Below are positions 47,511-58,999 of a stretch of DNA of 64,000 nt, piece after piece. The stretch is from Siniperca chuatsi. Its lineage: Eukaryota > Chordata > Actinopteri > Centrarchiformes > Sinipercidae. The stretch lies in contig NC_058056.1 in assembly GCF_020085105.1 (NCBI RefSeq), positions 14,992,929-15,056,928 on the forward strand, read 5' to 3'. Position numbers and translations under genes: made by a program. Below the pieces are notes generated by a model that was given only the letters and a program-made list of their open reading frames with translations, searched no databases and was not told the DNA's origin. Each line of letters starts with the position of its first letter. The first letter of the stretch is position 1.

Positions 47511-47518
47511 ATTTAGAT

Positions 47519-47918
47519 CAGTGTTTGCCAACCTTTTTAGCTTGTGATGTCCACTTGTCCCCTCATCGCAGGTCATGACCTCGGTGTGCACATGAGTTGT
47601 GAGCAGGTTAACTAAAGAGGGATTTTTCCATCAAGGTCTGGTTCATTTGAAGGATTTTTAAAGGCCTGAAAAGGCGAAAGTATCCAGCATTTCAAAGAGA
47701 AAAAGGGAATCATTAGAAACAAGTCAGAAAAAATGAACATGACTTTGTGGCCTGTTAATCATCCTGTGACCCCTCAGATTCACCTCTTCCAGTATTTTAC
47801 AAGAGACAAGCCAAAATTAGAGAAAAGTTAGAAAAAATTATAATTTTGCGTACCAGAAATCTGCTTCTCTCTCTAATCCCCTTTAATTATCTTGTGACCC
47901 CCAGATTGGAAACCACTG
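47519..47918. mobile_element. hAT-type MITE with diverged 8-base target duplication
   Basis: It starts CAGTGTTTGCCAACCTTTTT at 47519 and ends TTGGAAACCACTG at 47918; the termini are inverted copies. Flanks ATTTAGAT (47511-47518) and ATTCAGAA (47919-47926) agree at 6 of 8 positions, as expected for an old hAT insertion. It is non-coding. Confidence 0.75.
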
Positions 47919-48277
47919 ATTCAGAAGAATCATAAAAAGACATATTTCTACTTCTGAAAATTACACAGGGTTATTTTAACAGAAGAACCCACCCACTTAA
48001 AAATGATTTTGTGTCATGGATGTCACCCTCTCTCTCGCTCTCTCTCTCTCCTCCTGATGGCATAGGCTATTAACTGACTGTAGTTTCATCTGTAGCTACA
48101 TATAGAGGAGGAGGTGGCTGTGCTGCCTGGCTGTCACACAGACTGGTCCAGAAAAGAAGGACATGGTGTAGAGCTTATCATCATGAGAGAAAAAGCCCTG
48201 AGGCAAGGAGCTCTCAGGAATCTAAGCTGGTGTGCAGGCTTCAGATATCACCAAGTCCACTTTCCTGGAGGAAAAAT

Positions 48278-48345
48278 CAGCAGTCCTACACCAACACCAC
48301 TAACACCAACCATCCTCCACCACCAACACCAACACCTCCCTTCAC
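48278..48345. repeat. imperfect ACC/AACACC simple repeat
   Basis: Repeated CACCAACACC-like units; a CT-rich patch also lies at 48030-48050. Confidence 0.7.
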
Positions 48346-48599
48346 CTCCATGCAGGTTCAGGCACCAGCAGTAACAAACACACCCACATCCACTCACAGA
48401 TCTGGATTATATTAAGCAGAAAATGCAACGAAGGGCAGCGTTATGCATGTATTGTAACCGGGCTGTGTAAAAGCAGACTCGCCTACTGGAGCTTGTAGTT
48501 GGCCATGGTGGTGGACGGTGTTAATCTGACAGCATGCCGTAGCAGGAGTGCAGGCTGTGATATGAGAAGTGAAAAAGCTCCTCAGCGGGGAAACGAGTC

Positions 48600-49030
48600 T
48601 AAAACATCCGAACATCCTCGATCAATCCGGGGTTTGGAGCGCAGCCTCTAGTTAATATCAATATCATTGATTGGCTCGTGTTACAGCCGAGTTGTTAGAA
48701 GCAGGGCTACACACCGATCCGATCATCTCCAAATGTGACGGGAATTACCGCCGCGATTCATCATTACCTTGTGCGTCCCGTCGGAAATCAAAAATATTCC
48801 GTCCGTCTTGTTTCTGATGGTCAGTTTCTACTCGGTCGGGCATTCGACCTGGGGAGCGATCCGCGGACCAAACAGCCCACAGTAGCTGGAGACATGGTGA
48901 ACAAATCGGTGAGCGGTGACCTACTTCCGAAGTGGCATGCTGGAGATAATATTCATGCGCTGCCTGCATTCACATTCGCCGTTGCACCGGGACATCCCTC
49001 TGTAACGCGAAATCACGGAGCTGTAATATT
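48600..49030. promoter_or_regulatory. CpG-rich island, candidate internal bahd1 promoter
   Basis: CpG is frequent here (CCGATCCGATC, CCGCCGCGATTC, CGTCCCGTCGG, GCGATCCGCGG) against a CpG-poor background. On the minus strand AAG then GTAATG forms a donor-like site with an exon end at 48770; on the plus strand TCG then GTGAGC forms one at 48908/48909. Open frames on both strands have no recognisable protein. It most likely marks a promoter and first exon, for bahd1 (minus) or an unannotated transcript. Confidence 0.45.
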
Positions 49031-49539
49031 CCTGCAGGGACTAAACTGTGCGTCAGTGGGGATTTTTAACCCACTTCACGGTATTTTTTTATCTCTTGTG
49101 TAAGAAATATGCACGTGTATTTATTTATTCTGAAATATGTCCTATCATTTTATTATAGGAATAGCTCTATTTTAAGCCAGTCCACAGCAAAAACATCCCA
49201 CTGGAAATCACCAAACTTCCACCAGTCTGAGATCACTTCATAAAAATAAGGTCTGCAAGAAGTGATCATCTGAAGAACAGCGAAGGATATAAATGTTTAC
49301 CTGTTTGCCCCTAAAATAAGCTTAAAACATAAGGGACATAAGTAATAGTAGCCCAATACACAGACATGTGACTACAAACTAGGAAAAATAGGTCCTATGG
49401 GACTATTATAGTGCCAAACATGACTGTGAACTCACCACTGAATGTTTAAAAAGTCGACAGTGAAATACTGTAAAGACTATAAAATATGACTAGTAAAAGC
49501 AACTATAATAAACTATTATTATAAATTTCTGCTACATTC

Positions 49540-50280
49540 CTATACAGTGTACCAGCAACATAAACATCATTAAGATCACTGTCAACTCTCTAATGAGTAT
49601 TACATCCATAATATAAATATTTCTGTCAGGTTAATGACAGCAGAGAACAGAAGCATGTATTTACTGTATCTTCTCCTCTTAATAAGGAAAATAAGGATAG
49701 GCCTAAATTAAGGAAAATCATCAGTAAACTATACTATACTAATAATACACAGATCCCTGACTACAACTGTCATATGCCAGAAAACTAGGTCACTTTAAAC
49801 TCATTACTGAATGTATACTGAAATATTATAGAAATCATGTAAAACTATAAGACAACTATACACTCACTGTGTATAAAACACACTGCTCATATTAACTCAT
49901 ATTAAACTGAATATCTTTGGGTTTGGTCTGTTTGACAAAATAAGATATCTATTTTCTCATTGAGAAAATAATTAGTAGATTAATCAATAATGAAAATAAC
50001 CGTTAGTTGGAGCCCTAGGCACTAAACACTATAAAAAAGATTACATAACATAAGATCATTGTAAACTCACTATGTATAGAGTATAAAGTCCCTATACAGC
50101 AACATTAACATTACTAAGTATAAGATCAACTCTCTAATGAGTAGTACATCCATAATATATATTACTAAAGGAGTATTCCAGTGATTTCATTTCTGTCAGA
50201 TTAATGACAGCAGAGAACAGAAGCATGTATCTCTTAATTAGGCTCATTAACTGTATCCTCTTCTCTTAATGATACGTGGA
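49540..50280. repeat. two direct copies of a ~150-base segment, ~550 bases apart
   Basis: CTATACAG, CAACTCTCTAATGAGTA, TACATCCATAATATA, TTTCTGTCAG, TTAATGACAGCAGAGAACAG and AAGCATGTAT appear in the same order at about 49541-49665 and 50092-50230. Confidence 0.75.
49928..50017 (-). repeat. end of TAGGGCTGCAAC-type MITE, inverted
   Basis: It ends AATGAAAATAACCGTTAGTT then GGAGCCCTA, the reverse complement of the 57767 copy start. It sits between the two direct copies at 49.54 and 50.09 kb. Confidence 0.65.
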
Positions 50281-51129
50281 ATCTAATAATGATGATGAGT
50301 GATGAGACGCTCATCGCTTATTACCCCACTTCTTGAGGAAACAGAGATAACATCGGCCTGTTACAGTGCGATGTACTCAGCTGCCTGGACTCACTCAGTG
50401 GATGTTCAGTTACAGGAAAACTTCAATATCTGCACAAAACAGCAGGTTCAGTCTCTTAACAACAAGAGATTGGAAAGCCACTACTGTATGTTGTCAAGTT
50501 AGCATGTAGTCAGAATCGAGCTTAATTGGGAGAAATGCTGATTGTCCTCATCAATATCAGCTTTGCAGTGTGTAATTAACAGCTGTAAACAAGCTGAGTG
50601 TGTTGAGTTAATGAGGCCTGAGCACCGGGGGGAAGCTGAGGGAGTACAGACTGCTGAGAGCTGACCTGCACTGTAATAAACTCACAGCAGAGATGCACGA
50701 CAACATTGCACCGACCAGGACGACTAAATGCTTCCTACATGCAGGAAGCACTCAATCCCTCACTCACTCGCTCAATACTGGTGATGACAATCCAGACATA
50801 GATCTTGCATCTAAATGATTGCTGAAAAGCACATACTAATTAAAATCTCAAAAAAACTAAATGAGATCTGGAAAAAATAATAAAATATTAACCTGTACAT
50901 CATGTTTTTTCGTTTGACTAATAATCATTTTTAAACTTGTCACTTTGAATCACAATGCAGTCCAAACTCTGAAAACTACAAGTGCATATCTGAAATGTGA
51001 TTTAGCAGATACTATTGAGGATGGATATCAAACAGCTTTCATGTGGCTTAGTAGGACATTTATTTTGTGCTTATCACAAGCCCTTACAAGATATTTAATA
51101 CTTCATCCAACATTAAACCTGCCATAACA

Positions 51130-51420
51130 GATTCTGGTTACCTGGTGAATGTAAGTCCAATATTCACTCTCTTTTAGCTCTGTTTTTGGTCTCCACCAAC
51201 TCCCAAGGGATATATCTGATGCTGGGCAGGAAGTGTACAGCCGAAAATGAGTCTATGGGAGCAATGAGAGTGAACCAAAACAGTAACGTTGCGGGCCAGA
51301 AAACCAAAACAAGGAGCTGAAAGATGCTGTGAAGCTCCATAGAGCTGAAGGGAACTGCAGAGTCAGGTGGAAATTAACTGTAGGTTCATTGCTACGAGAG
51401 ACTTACACACTATTAGCAAT
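51130..51420 (+). repeat. interspersed repeat, inverted partner at 52.7-53.1 kb
   Basis: GGTGAATGTAAGTCCAATAT, TTTAGCTCTGTTTTTGGTCT and GAGAGTGAACCAAAACAGTAA have reverse-complement matches at 53065-53110 and 52850-52875. Confidence 0.75.
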
Positions 51421-52324
51421 ACTAAAAATATTGATTATTGGTGTTTTTAAGACTTGTTTAAAGGCACATTTCCCTTTAGTATAACATGCATGGTTTTCAA
51501 TACTTTGATCATTATAGGAGTTTTGATCATTTCCCACTAACAGTGAGTGTATCCAGGCATTCAGTGTAAATCTGAATTTTAACATGCCAAGTAATATGAA
51601 GCAAGCCAAACTGTGTCTTTCTCTGTGTTCTGGGCTCCTTTTCAGAAAAAGAATTTCAATCTAGCAATTACCAATAAAGACAGGTGATAAAAAAAACATT
51701 ATCAATAACCATGAAAAATCAACACTGTGGGAGGCAAAATATGTGGGAAGTAACACTTTGAAACTGTCATGATACCTGAGATATCAGAGAAATGCATTCA
51801 ATAAAATAAAAACATTTTGTCAGACAGTTACTGCGACTCAAAGAGGAGCAAAGAGACCATTTTCACCTCAAATATCTCCAAACTGATCTATGTCTGGACT
51901 TGTACCTCCATTCAACAAGATCTTGCCCCAGAAACTCTCATCTCAGGAGATATTTACTGAAGATGATGAATTTTTCATTCTGAAGGTGGAGAGATAGCAT
52001 CGGGGAGAGTGAAATAACACAGTAATACTTTCTTGATCCCTTTCTCTGCTTGCCTGAAAAGTTGGAGCTCAGACTGTGCTACAGACCAGCCGCCCTCGAG
52101 CTACCAGAGCGTCAGTGCAAAAAGTTTACAAAAATATGCACAGTGTGCTCCTGGACTGAAAGATGTTTTTAATATTTCCTTGATTAAAAGAGTTACAAGC
52201 AAACTCTTCCTTTGACATGTAAAAAGAATGTCAATAGCTACAACATGAAGTCTGTGCTGTGATTTGAAATGTGTTAGATGTATGGAGCACAGTACTGTTT
52301 AGATTTGCAATTAACGCTTTAAAG

Positions 52325-53190
52325 CAAGACCATGTAACTTTTGGAATAATACATTCTTCCTTTTACAAATGAAAAGATGAATTGATAAGAAATAAAATTA
52401 TTTGCTGCTACAGCCTTACCTGGTCTGGTATGACCAGTAGCATATGGTGGCTAATGTTAGCAAACATGAGCTAGATATTGCTTTCTAAGTGACATTACTG
52501 AGTCAGTTCATTGACTTTATGGCTGTTCTATTCATGTGCGACTGCTACACTATGTTTTAGCATTTATGAGTCTTTAACATACATTTTTCCCCTTTCATTT
52601 CCCCTTAAAGACATTTGTTTGTTTGCACTGTAGACAAAATCTTATTAGTGTTAATACAGGTGATTTTTCCAACAACACTATAATTTATATTTTTATAACA
52701 ACATTGTTTCAAATGATAATGTTAAAACAATGTGACAATGCAACGAGAGTTGCTTGTAGATGAACCTACAGAGAATTCTCACCTGAAGCTCCGGCTTTAC
52801 AGAGCTTCATAGCAAGTTTCAGCTACTTGTTTAGCTGTCCGGCCGCAACTTTACTGTTCTGGTTCACTCTCACTGCTTTCATAGCGTAATTTTCAGCTGT
52901 AGCAGGCAGCTGTTTTTTTCTGAAAAAAGCTCTAAAAACCCACTGTACACTACCTACTCAGCACAAAACAGCAGACAGACACAGTTAGTGTAGCTGGTGA
53001 ATATAGTTGAGCATTTAGCAGCTAAAGAGCCTGATATTTCCCCCAGGACTTGGTAGAGACCAAAAACAGAGCTAAAAGAAAGTAAATATTGGACTTACAT
53101 TCATCAGGTGGCCAATGTTGTGTTCACAACTTATTTTCGCTGCCCACAAGTGGCCAAAAATTGCAGGTTTAAGTGCCAAAACTGTTTTTT
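52325..53190 (-). repeat. longer copy of the same interspersed family, inverted
   Basis: It runs from AGACCATGTAACTTTTGGAA (52327) through GCTACAGCCTTACCTGGTCTGG-like sequence and TTACTGTTCTGGTTCACTCTC to ACAAGTGGCCAAAAATTGCA (53145). It joins segments matching both 39.3 kb and 51.2 kb, suggesting one composite element. No coding frame. Confidence 0.65.
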
Positions 53191-53469
53191 TCTGCTCAAA
53201 ACGTCACCTCATATAGCCCGTCAGTGGCCAAGGTGTCGTCGCTATCATGCAAACTAAAAGTGGCTGATGTGATAGTGAGGGTCAATTTGTCAATCTGTCT
53301 ATGTGTGTTTGAGTGGGTCAGTGGAGTTCAAGAGGTTAATACCCATCCTTGGTGATGTGATTGTGGTTACACACAGCAGTGATGTGTTAATGTACCAAAG
53401 GTGTAATGAACATCCAATCCCTTAACCGCCTGTGATTGTGGTCTATTTAGTCATATAAAGATAAGCAGC

Positions 53470-53640
53470 AGGAATTCCATGGTAGCTGAATGGTTACAGC
53501 GCATGCCATATAAACGCACCGTTGTCAGTTCGATTGCAGCTAGTGACCTTTTTTGCATGTCATGCCCCTCACTCTCTCCCCCCATTTCCTGTCTGCCTCT
53601 TCACTCTCACTGCCCTAAAAAAAGCAAGTAACTGGGCAGC
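53470..53640 (+). mobile_element. tRNA-derived SINE
   Basis: A tRNA-like head has an A-box region (TGGTAGCTGAATGGTTACAG) and a B-box-like GTTCGATTGC about 40 bases later. The CATGTCATGCCCCTCACTCT / CCCCCCATTTCCTGTCTGCC body typical of a fish SINE follows, ending in an A-rich tail at 53617-53625. The head cannot fold as a proper tRNA acceptor stem, so it is not a tRNA gene. Confidence 0.8.
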
Positions 53641-53871
53641 ATCACACCTGCTTATGAAGTGTTTACTATCAATTTAACAACACAGAAGAGGAAGTGAGGT
53701 GTACAGGTACAGCAATCTTTTGACATTAAAGCGTAATATGTTTTCAATGTGATGATTCACACAGTACACACGTAATCAGCTGAAGTCATTCAGGAGGCCT
53801 TCTCCCTAACCACTGCAGCAGCCTGTCATTGGCAACTGGCTGAATACTGCGTGTTAACCAAGGGTTTCTAA

Positions 53872-53874
<3 letters not shown>

Positions 53875-53915
<41 letters not shown>

Positions 53916-53938
53916 TGTGTGTGTTTGTTTGTGTGTGT
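53875..53938. repeat. (GT)n microsatellite
   Basis: Pure GT to about 53911, then interrupted by TTT-containing units. Confidence 0.95.
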
Positions 53939-56900
53939 GAAAGAGAAGTGTGTCGTGCATGACTGATAACAACAATGTGATACATGACTGGTTTGTCTGT
54001 GTAATAACAACTTATTCACGCAAGGTATTGTTTGTGTGGGTTAAGACACTTTCTGAAGAGAGAATTATGAAAAATAAAGACTGAAAAATCATAATTTCTA
54101 TTAGAAGGAAGACAATACAGGAAAATCAAATCTGTGGGAATTTAGCACAAAAACCAAACTGATAAATGAATCAACTACATGTGAAAAATGATAATGACAT
54201 AATGAGGCACAGACTATACTTTTTAGGATTTTTGTCTGGATCTTGTAGACTTAGCATACCTGTGTAACCATGATAGTAGGGAATCAGCTTAACTGCACAT
54301 ATTTAGAATCACAACACAACTTGAGTACAGAATATGTCAGGAATACAGAAAAGCACGTTGGAAACCATAAGTTTGCTACACATCAGAACAGGTATTAAGC
54401 TGTTATTTCTCAGCTTCAGCATGTAGCCTACAGATGTAGAGATGACAGTTCAGCACTACAGAGCAGATACAGGACAGGAAGTGTAATTATCTGCTTCTAC
54501 TGTTCCTCTTCAAAGAGACGGGGCAAGATGCCAGACAGCCTGACTGGCGGGGGGGGCAAAGATAGAGAGAGATAGCAATGAAGACTGAATTAAAAAAGAT
54601 CGAAACAAAGCGCCAGAGAGGAGCGGGGAAACTGGAGAGGGAATCTCACACCTCACATCTCATCGAAAAAAAGGAAAGTCAAACCTAGTAGAAATCAGCG
54701 GGGGAATTTTTCACATTCACCCTCCTGCTTTTCTTTGCTTGACAGCACCTCACAGATACAGATGTTTGACACAGACTTTCTGAGAGAGCAGGCGAGAACA
54801 AGGGAGAAAAGAAATTAGGAGAGAATGTGTGAGAGACAGCGACAGAGGGAAGAGGAGAGGGGGGTCAAAAGACAAGAGAGTGATGGATTGAGATAGCACA
54901 GAGAATGGAGACAGAGAGAGATTGTCATCATCATCATGAACAATGACTCTCTGATGGAGGAGGCCTGTCGCTGGATTTTCAACCCAGCTGAGGAAGGAGC
55001 GAGGAGGGGGGCGGCCGCCCGCCTGCCCACCTGCCAGGGCCTCAGTCATGCTTTTAGCATCTGCCAAACTGAAGGACGCTTGGTGCCATGTGCTTTTCAC
55101 TAAAGGAGCCTGATGTTTGTCAGTCACAGTGAGGGCTTCTGTTCTGTTCGGCCTCAGCCAAACAGGGTTTAATGCCCCCAAAAAAAAAAAAAAACACACA
55201 CACACACACACACTCCCACCCCATGTAAACAATCCCAGTGTGTGTGAGAAGTGAGTGAGACCCCAGCTCCGAAAGCTCCACACCCACTGCAGCTGTGGGC
55301 CGGCCAACAGCTGAAGCCGGGTCGTGGGTCTCTGCTCTCTTTCTGCTTCCTTCCCCACCAACCCCGCCTCCTCTCCTTCTATGTTTCCATGAAACAGACC
55401 TGTAATTTTCACAGCTGTGTCTCGGGCATTGTGCCAGGGTGAGTCAGGGAAAGAGAGACTGAGAGAGAGGGAGAGGGAGAGAGAGGGGCAGGCTAATGGC
55501 TTTTAGAGGAGTACAGGCTACAGCACAGCTTTGCTAATTCTGAGACACTCAAGATTCAAACCAGAACCAGAACTGCAAAACTCATTAAAAACATGCAAGT
55601 GCAAAGTTCTGCAAATTATATGGTAGCCACAAAGCATAATTCAGATTTAAACTTGGGTCTTATTTTCATAGTTCTGGCCATCATATCTATTGGTTAGGAC
55701 ATTGTACTCAGCAAAGTAACTGCTGAAATCTGGGAACACACCAACATCGCTAAAACGCAGTCAGACAATCAGACAGGTGGTAATGAGGTTGACAGGTTAG
55801 TTAGATGATCTAAACCGTGTTATTTGGAGGTACAACCAAAAGCGAGTGTCCCCGAAATGACGGTAATAACCCTAAATTGCAGGAAATCTGTTTTCACGCA
55901 CAGCTAAGTAAATACAGTAGGCCCAAGTTGAACCTGAAAAGTCAGTCTGTAAACTGTGACGCACGTTTACAACAGACAGTTTGGGGTCATCATTTTGCTG
56001 TTTGCCTTATTTTCTCTTCCAAACAAGATCGACTAACCTGGGTGTTTGTATTGTCTGACTGTTGGTGTTTCTTGCCCTGTTGGACTTCTTTTTAGCAATG
56101 TTGCCATATTTCCAGAACTCAGCCAAAGCTGGATTATCTACAGGGAATAGCAGACGTCTGTCTTGAGGGTTAAAGCTCCAGGGCTCAGTTGGTTTGGGCT
56201 CATTTTAATTAATATTTCTATAGAAAAATGCATTATTAAAACACAATAAATGACATGATAAGGGTGTTAAGGTGGGTGCTGCTTCATTACCTGATCTTGA
56301 AAGGTCCTTGTGATGTGTAAATCTAGTGGCAAAAGAAGTCCACTAAGCACTAAAAGCAACGCTTGTTGCTGCTCTCAGCGCAAATTAATAATTAAAGGCT
56401 ACTCAGATGAGCGAATCTGGGTTTTTTTTTACATCCTCTCTTCTCTCATCTTGATTATGGAAGCTGGACTGTATGATGTTCAGAGAGTTTTCAGTAAGAA
56501 AATAAACTAACTGCAAACTTAAGGGGGCAAAAAAATTTTTTGAATCCCCAATGAAAATTACACCCTTACCTTGATTACTTAAGTTTTGTACTTGTACGTT
56601 GCATATTCCTAAATCAATGTGGGAGGAATGGGGATATATTAGAGGCCCAGCAGTTTGCCTCTGGGCCCCCTCGCAGGCTAATCAGGCAGATAGCTTGGTG
56701 AGTACAATGTAATTATTACCAATAGAAATGATTAATAGCCATTATTACAAAAGTAAGACCCAAGTTGTAATAAACCTGAATTATCCTTTAAAATTTGATT
56801 AGCAGTGAGACCTGAACAATTAGGCACAACCTACAACTACAACTTTTCATCAGGCTATAACTTATTTTTACTAATAGTAATACCATCAGCTTGGACCTTT

Positions 56901-57364
56901 GAGATTCGAGGTAGATTGTACTGAATGGCATCTGAAAAAAATCAAGCCCAATGAGCTGTCTGAGCTCCGGTTAGATAATATTTAACATCACTCTGTGGGC
57001 CACAACAGTGTGACTATGACAAGTGAAAAAAGGAATGTGTCAGTGTACTTTTCAATTGCAACTTCATGAACAATAAAGTAGTTCACACTGGGTGGGATGT
57101 TGTCCTCACTTTCAGAAAATCTTTTCCTGCACTACAATATATTTCTATGCATTTAAATTGCAAGATGAACCACGCAATAATATGACCAATAAACCACAAT
57201 TCTCTCTGTTTAATTACATTGCTAACACCTATTCTATTAATTTCTATTCTCTTCTCTACTGTCCTTTCTTCTGAGCACATGTAGGCTTGTATCTGAGCAG
57301 GAAGCATTTGTCTCATTTGGGACAGCAGGGAGGACTGTGTGTTTGGGTGACAGGAGGCACGTTC
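53939..57364. other. no gene recognised; low-complexity patches
   Basis: It holds purine-rich GAGA stretches (54560-54930, 55450-55490) and a poly-A/CA run at 55183-55212. A minus-strand open frame at 55412-54750 is compositionally low-complexity and matches nothing I know. It may be intron of bahd1 if its first exon is at 59 kb. Confidence 0.45.
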
Positions 57365-57365
57365 C

Positions 57366-57402
57366 CCTCCTCCTCCTCCTCCTCCTCCTCCTCCTCCTCC
57401 TC
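57366..57402. repeat. (TCC)n trinucleotide repeat
   Basis: About twelve TCC units without interruption. Confidence 0.9.
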
Positions 57403-57766
57403 TCTCTATGGCCACAACAGGATACTTCTCCAGAAATAATGGGATTATGTCCAGGATTGATGTGCAGCTTTATGGCTCACGTGTGGGCACTGCACCTCTA
57501 TTCAACATGCTGTTATGACAGGCCTGCAAAGTAGGCTGTGGAGAACTGACTAGACGCAAATCTACCACAACCTCCAGAACTGAAGCTCCATTGTCAGGCT
57601 TTTCTGTCCACAAGAGGCTTTACAAACACCATTATACTGAAGAACTCACTAGGCAACTTGTATGTCATGCATTATAACCCTGCTGTCATGTCAAAGCCTG
57701 TACTTTTCGATGGCCTTTTACAGCAGGATGACCACTCTTCACAAATGAGATGGTTTTTTAACCAAA

Positions 57767-57945
57767 TAGGGCTGCAACTCACTATTATTTTCATTAGCGA
57801 TTAATCTGATGATTATTTCCCTTATTATATAATTAATCATGTCATCCATGAAATGTCAGAAAAAGTGAAAAATGTCCGTAACAAGTTCCCAGAGCCCAAG
57901 CTGAACCCTTCAAATTGCTTGTTTTGTCCAACCAACAGAGGTGGA
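57767..57945 (+). repeat. TAGGGCTGCAAC-type MITE, left part
   Basis: It starts TAGGGCTGCAACTCACTATT then TTTTCATTAGCGATTAATCTG, with the typical body AAATGTCAGAAAAAGTGAAA and CAAATTGCTTGTTTTGTCC. It is cut off at about 57945, where another element begins. Confidence 0.75.
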
Positions 57946-58020
57946 TGAATTATTCAGGTCCTTTACTTAAGTAAAACCACATTGTGAAAATATTCTGTCA
58001 AACATAAAAGTACAGACGTT
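57946..58020 (+). repeat. left end of a GGTGGA...TTTACTTAAGTAAA MITE
   Basis: AGGTGGATGAATTATTCAGGTCC then TTTACTTAAGTAAAACCA; its right-hand part continues after the retroelement fragment at about 58518-58880 and ends near AGTAAAGTATCCAGTTACC. Confidence 0.6.
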
Positions 58021-58517
58021 TTGTTGAAACAGTTTTCTCTGCACATCTTCCAGCAGTATGCAGCTGAATCAGGTGCTTCTCAGTTCTGGGACAGCAAACT
58101 TTCAAGTAAAAAAAAGGGACTGGAGCACACTGACTTTACACTGAGTTCCAGTGAAAAGCTGTTGAAATGAAAGAGCGTTTCCAGCAAAGGGGTTACCCCA
58201 CATCATATATCTCCTTCGGCCTATCAGAGGGCCCTACATACAGACAGGGACTCCATGTAAGTTAAGAAAACTAGAGCTACCACTTCTTCGTACAACATCA
58301 CTATCTCCACTGAGCATTCTCCTCCGCCAGACAGGATCAGAAACATTATCTTTAAACGCTGGAATGTCCTCAAAAGTGATCCATCTCTAAATAACATCAG
58401 CTCTGTGCCTCCGTTGATCACGTTCAAAGTTCCTGCAATCTGAGAGAGACAGACTGCTTCGTTCTGACACTAGAAAACCACTGTCTCTGTCTCCTGGCCC
58501 TTGGAAGTACAGAAGTG
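58021..58517 (+). pseudogene. retroelement reverse-transcriptase C-terminal fragment
   Basis: One plus frame reads GLEHTDFTLSSSEKLLK, then SAYQRALHTDRDSM, VKKTRATTSSYNITISTEHS, PPPDRIRNIIFKRWNVLKSD and PSLNNISSVPPLITFKVP, with only a few stops. This resembles the post-palm region of fish retroelement ORFs in which an RT is followed by a nuclease (Penelope-like organisation). The clade is a tentative call. It lies inside a MITE. Confidence 0.5.
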
Positions 58518-58880
58518 TTATCTGCTAAATGTACTTAAAGTTTCAAAAGTACTCATTATGCAAGCAGAATGGCCCATGACAGCTTTATATTATTATACAT
58601 TCTATTATTGGATTATTATTACATTATGTATATATACATCCACATTAATATATACAGGAGCATTTTAATGTTATATCTGTTTGACCGGGAGCTAATTTAA
58701 ACTAGTTTATATACTTTTGGGTAGTTAAATGTACTGTATAAAAATGCTTTATAATTTGCAGTTTATGCTCATTATAGGTTTTTCACATCTTAATCAGCAA
58801 AGTAACTATAGCAGTCAAATAAATATAGCGGACAATATTTCCCTCTGAGAAGTGGTGGAGTACAAGTGTTAAGTAGGCCT
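58518..58880 (+). repeat. right part of the interrupted MITE
   Basis: Contains TCAAAAGTACTCATTATGCA and AGCAGAATGGCCC, and ends in GTGGTGGAGTACAAGTG and related sequence. These match the interior and ends of the 62.1-62.6 kb element (GCAGCCATTCTGCATAATCA in inverse orientation). Confidence 0.55.
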
Positions 58881-58999
58881 GGAAACACTAGAGTAAAGTA
58901 TCCAGTTACCTAATAGATGAATCGGCTAATCATTCGGCAATAGATCCACAAGAAATAGTTATTTTGCATAAAACATTTTTCATCTCCTTACTTTGTGTC

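Noticed and set aside
48735-49103. 122-residue plus-strand frame in the CpG island
   Set aside because: Both strands are open because CpG-rich DNA has few stops; no family match.
53490-53560. Functional tRNA gene
   Set aside because: A- and B-box-like motifs are present, but no paired acceptor stem is seen and a SINE body with an A-rich tail follows.
54750-55412. 220-residue open frame on the minus strand
   Set aside because: Low-complexity composition, no recognisable domain, no flanking splice or family evidence.
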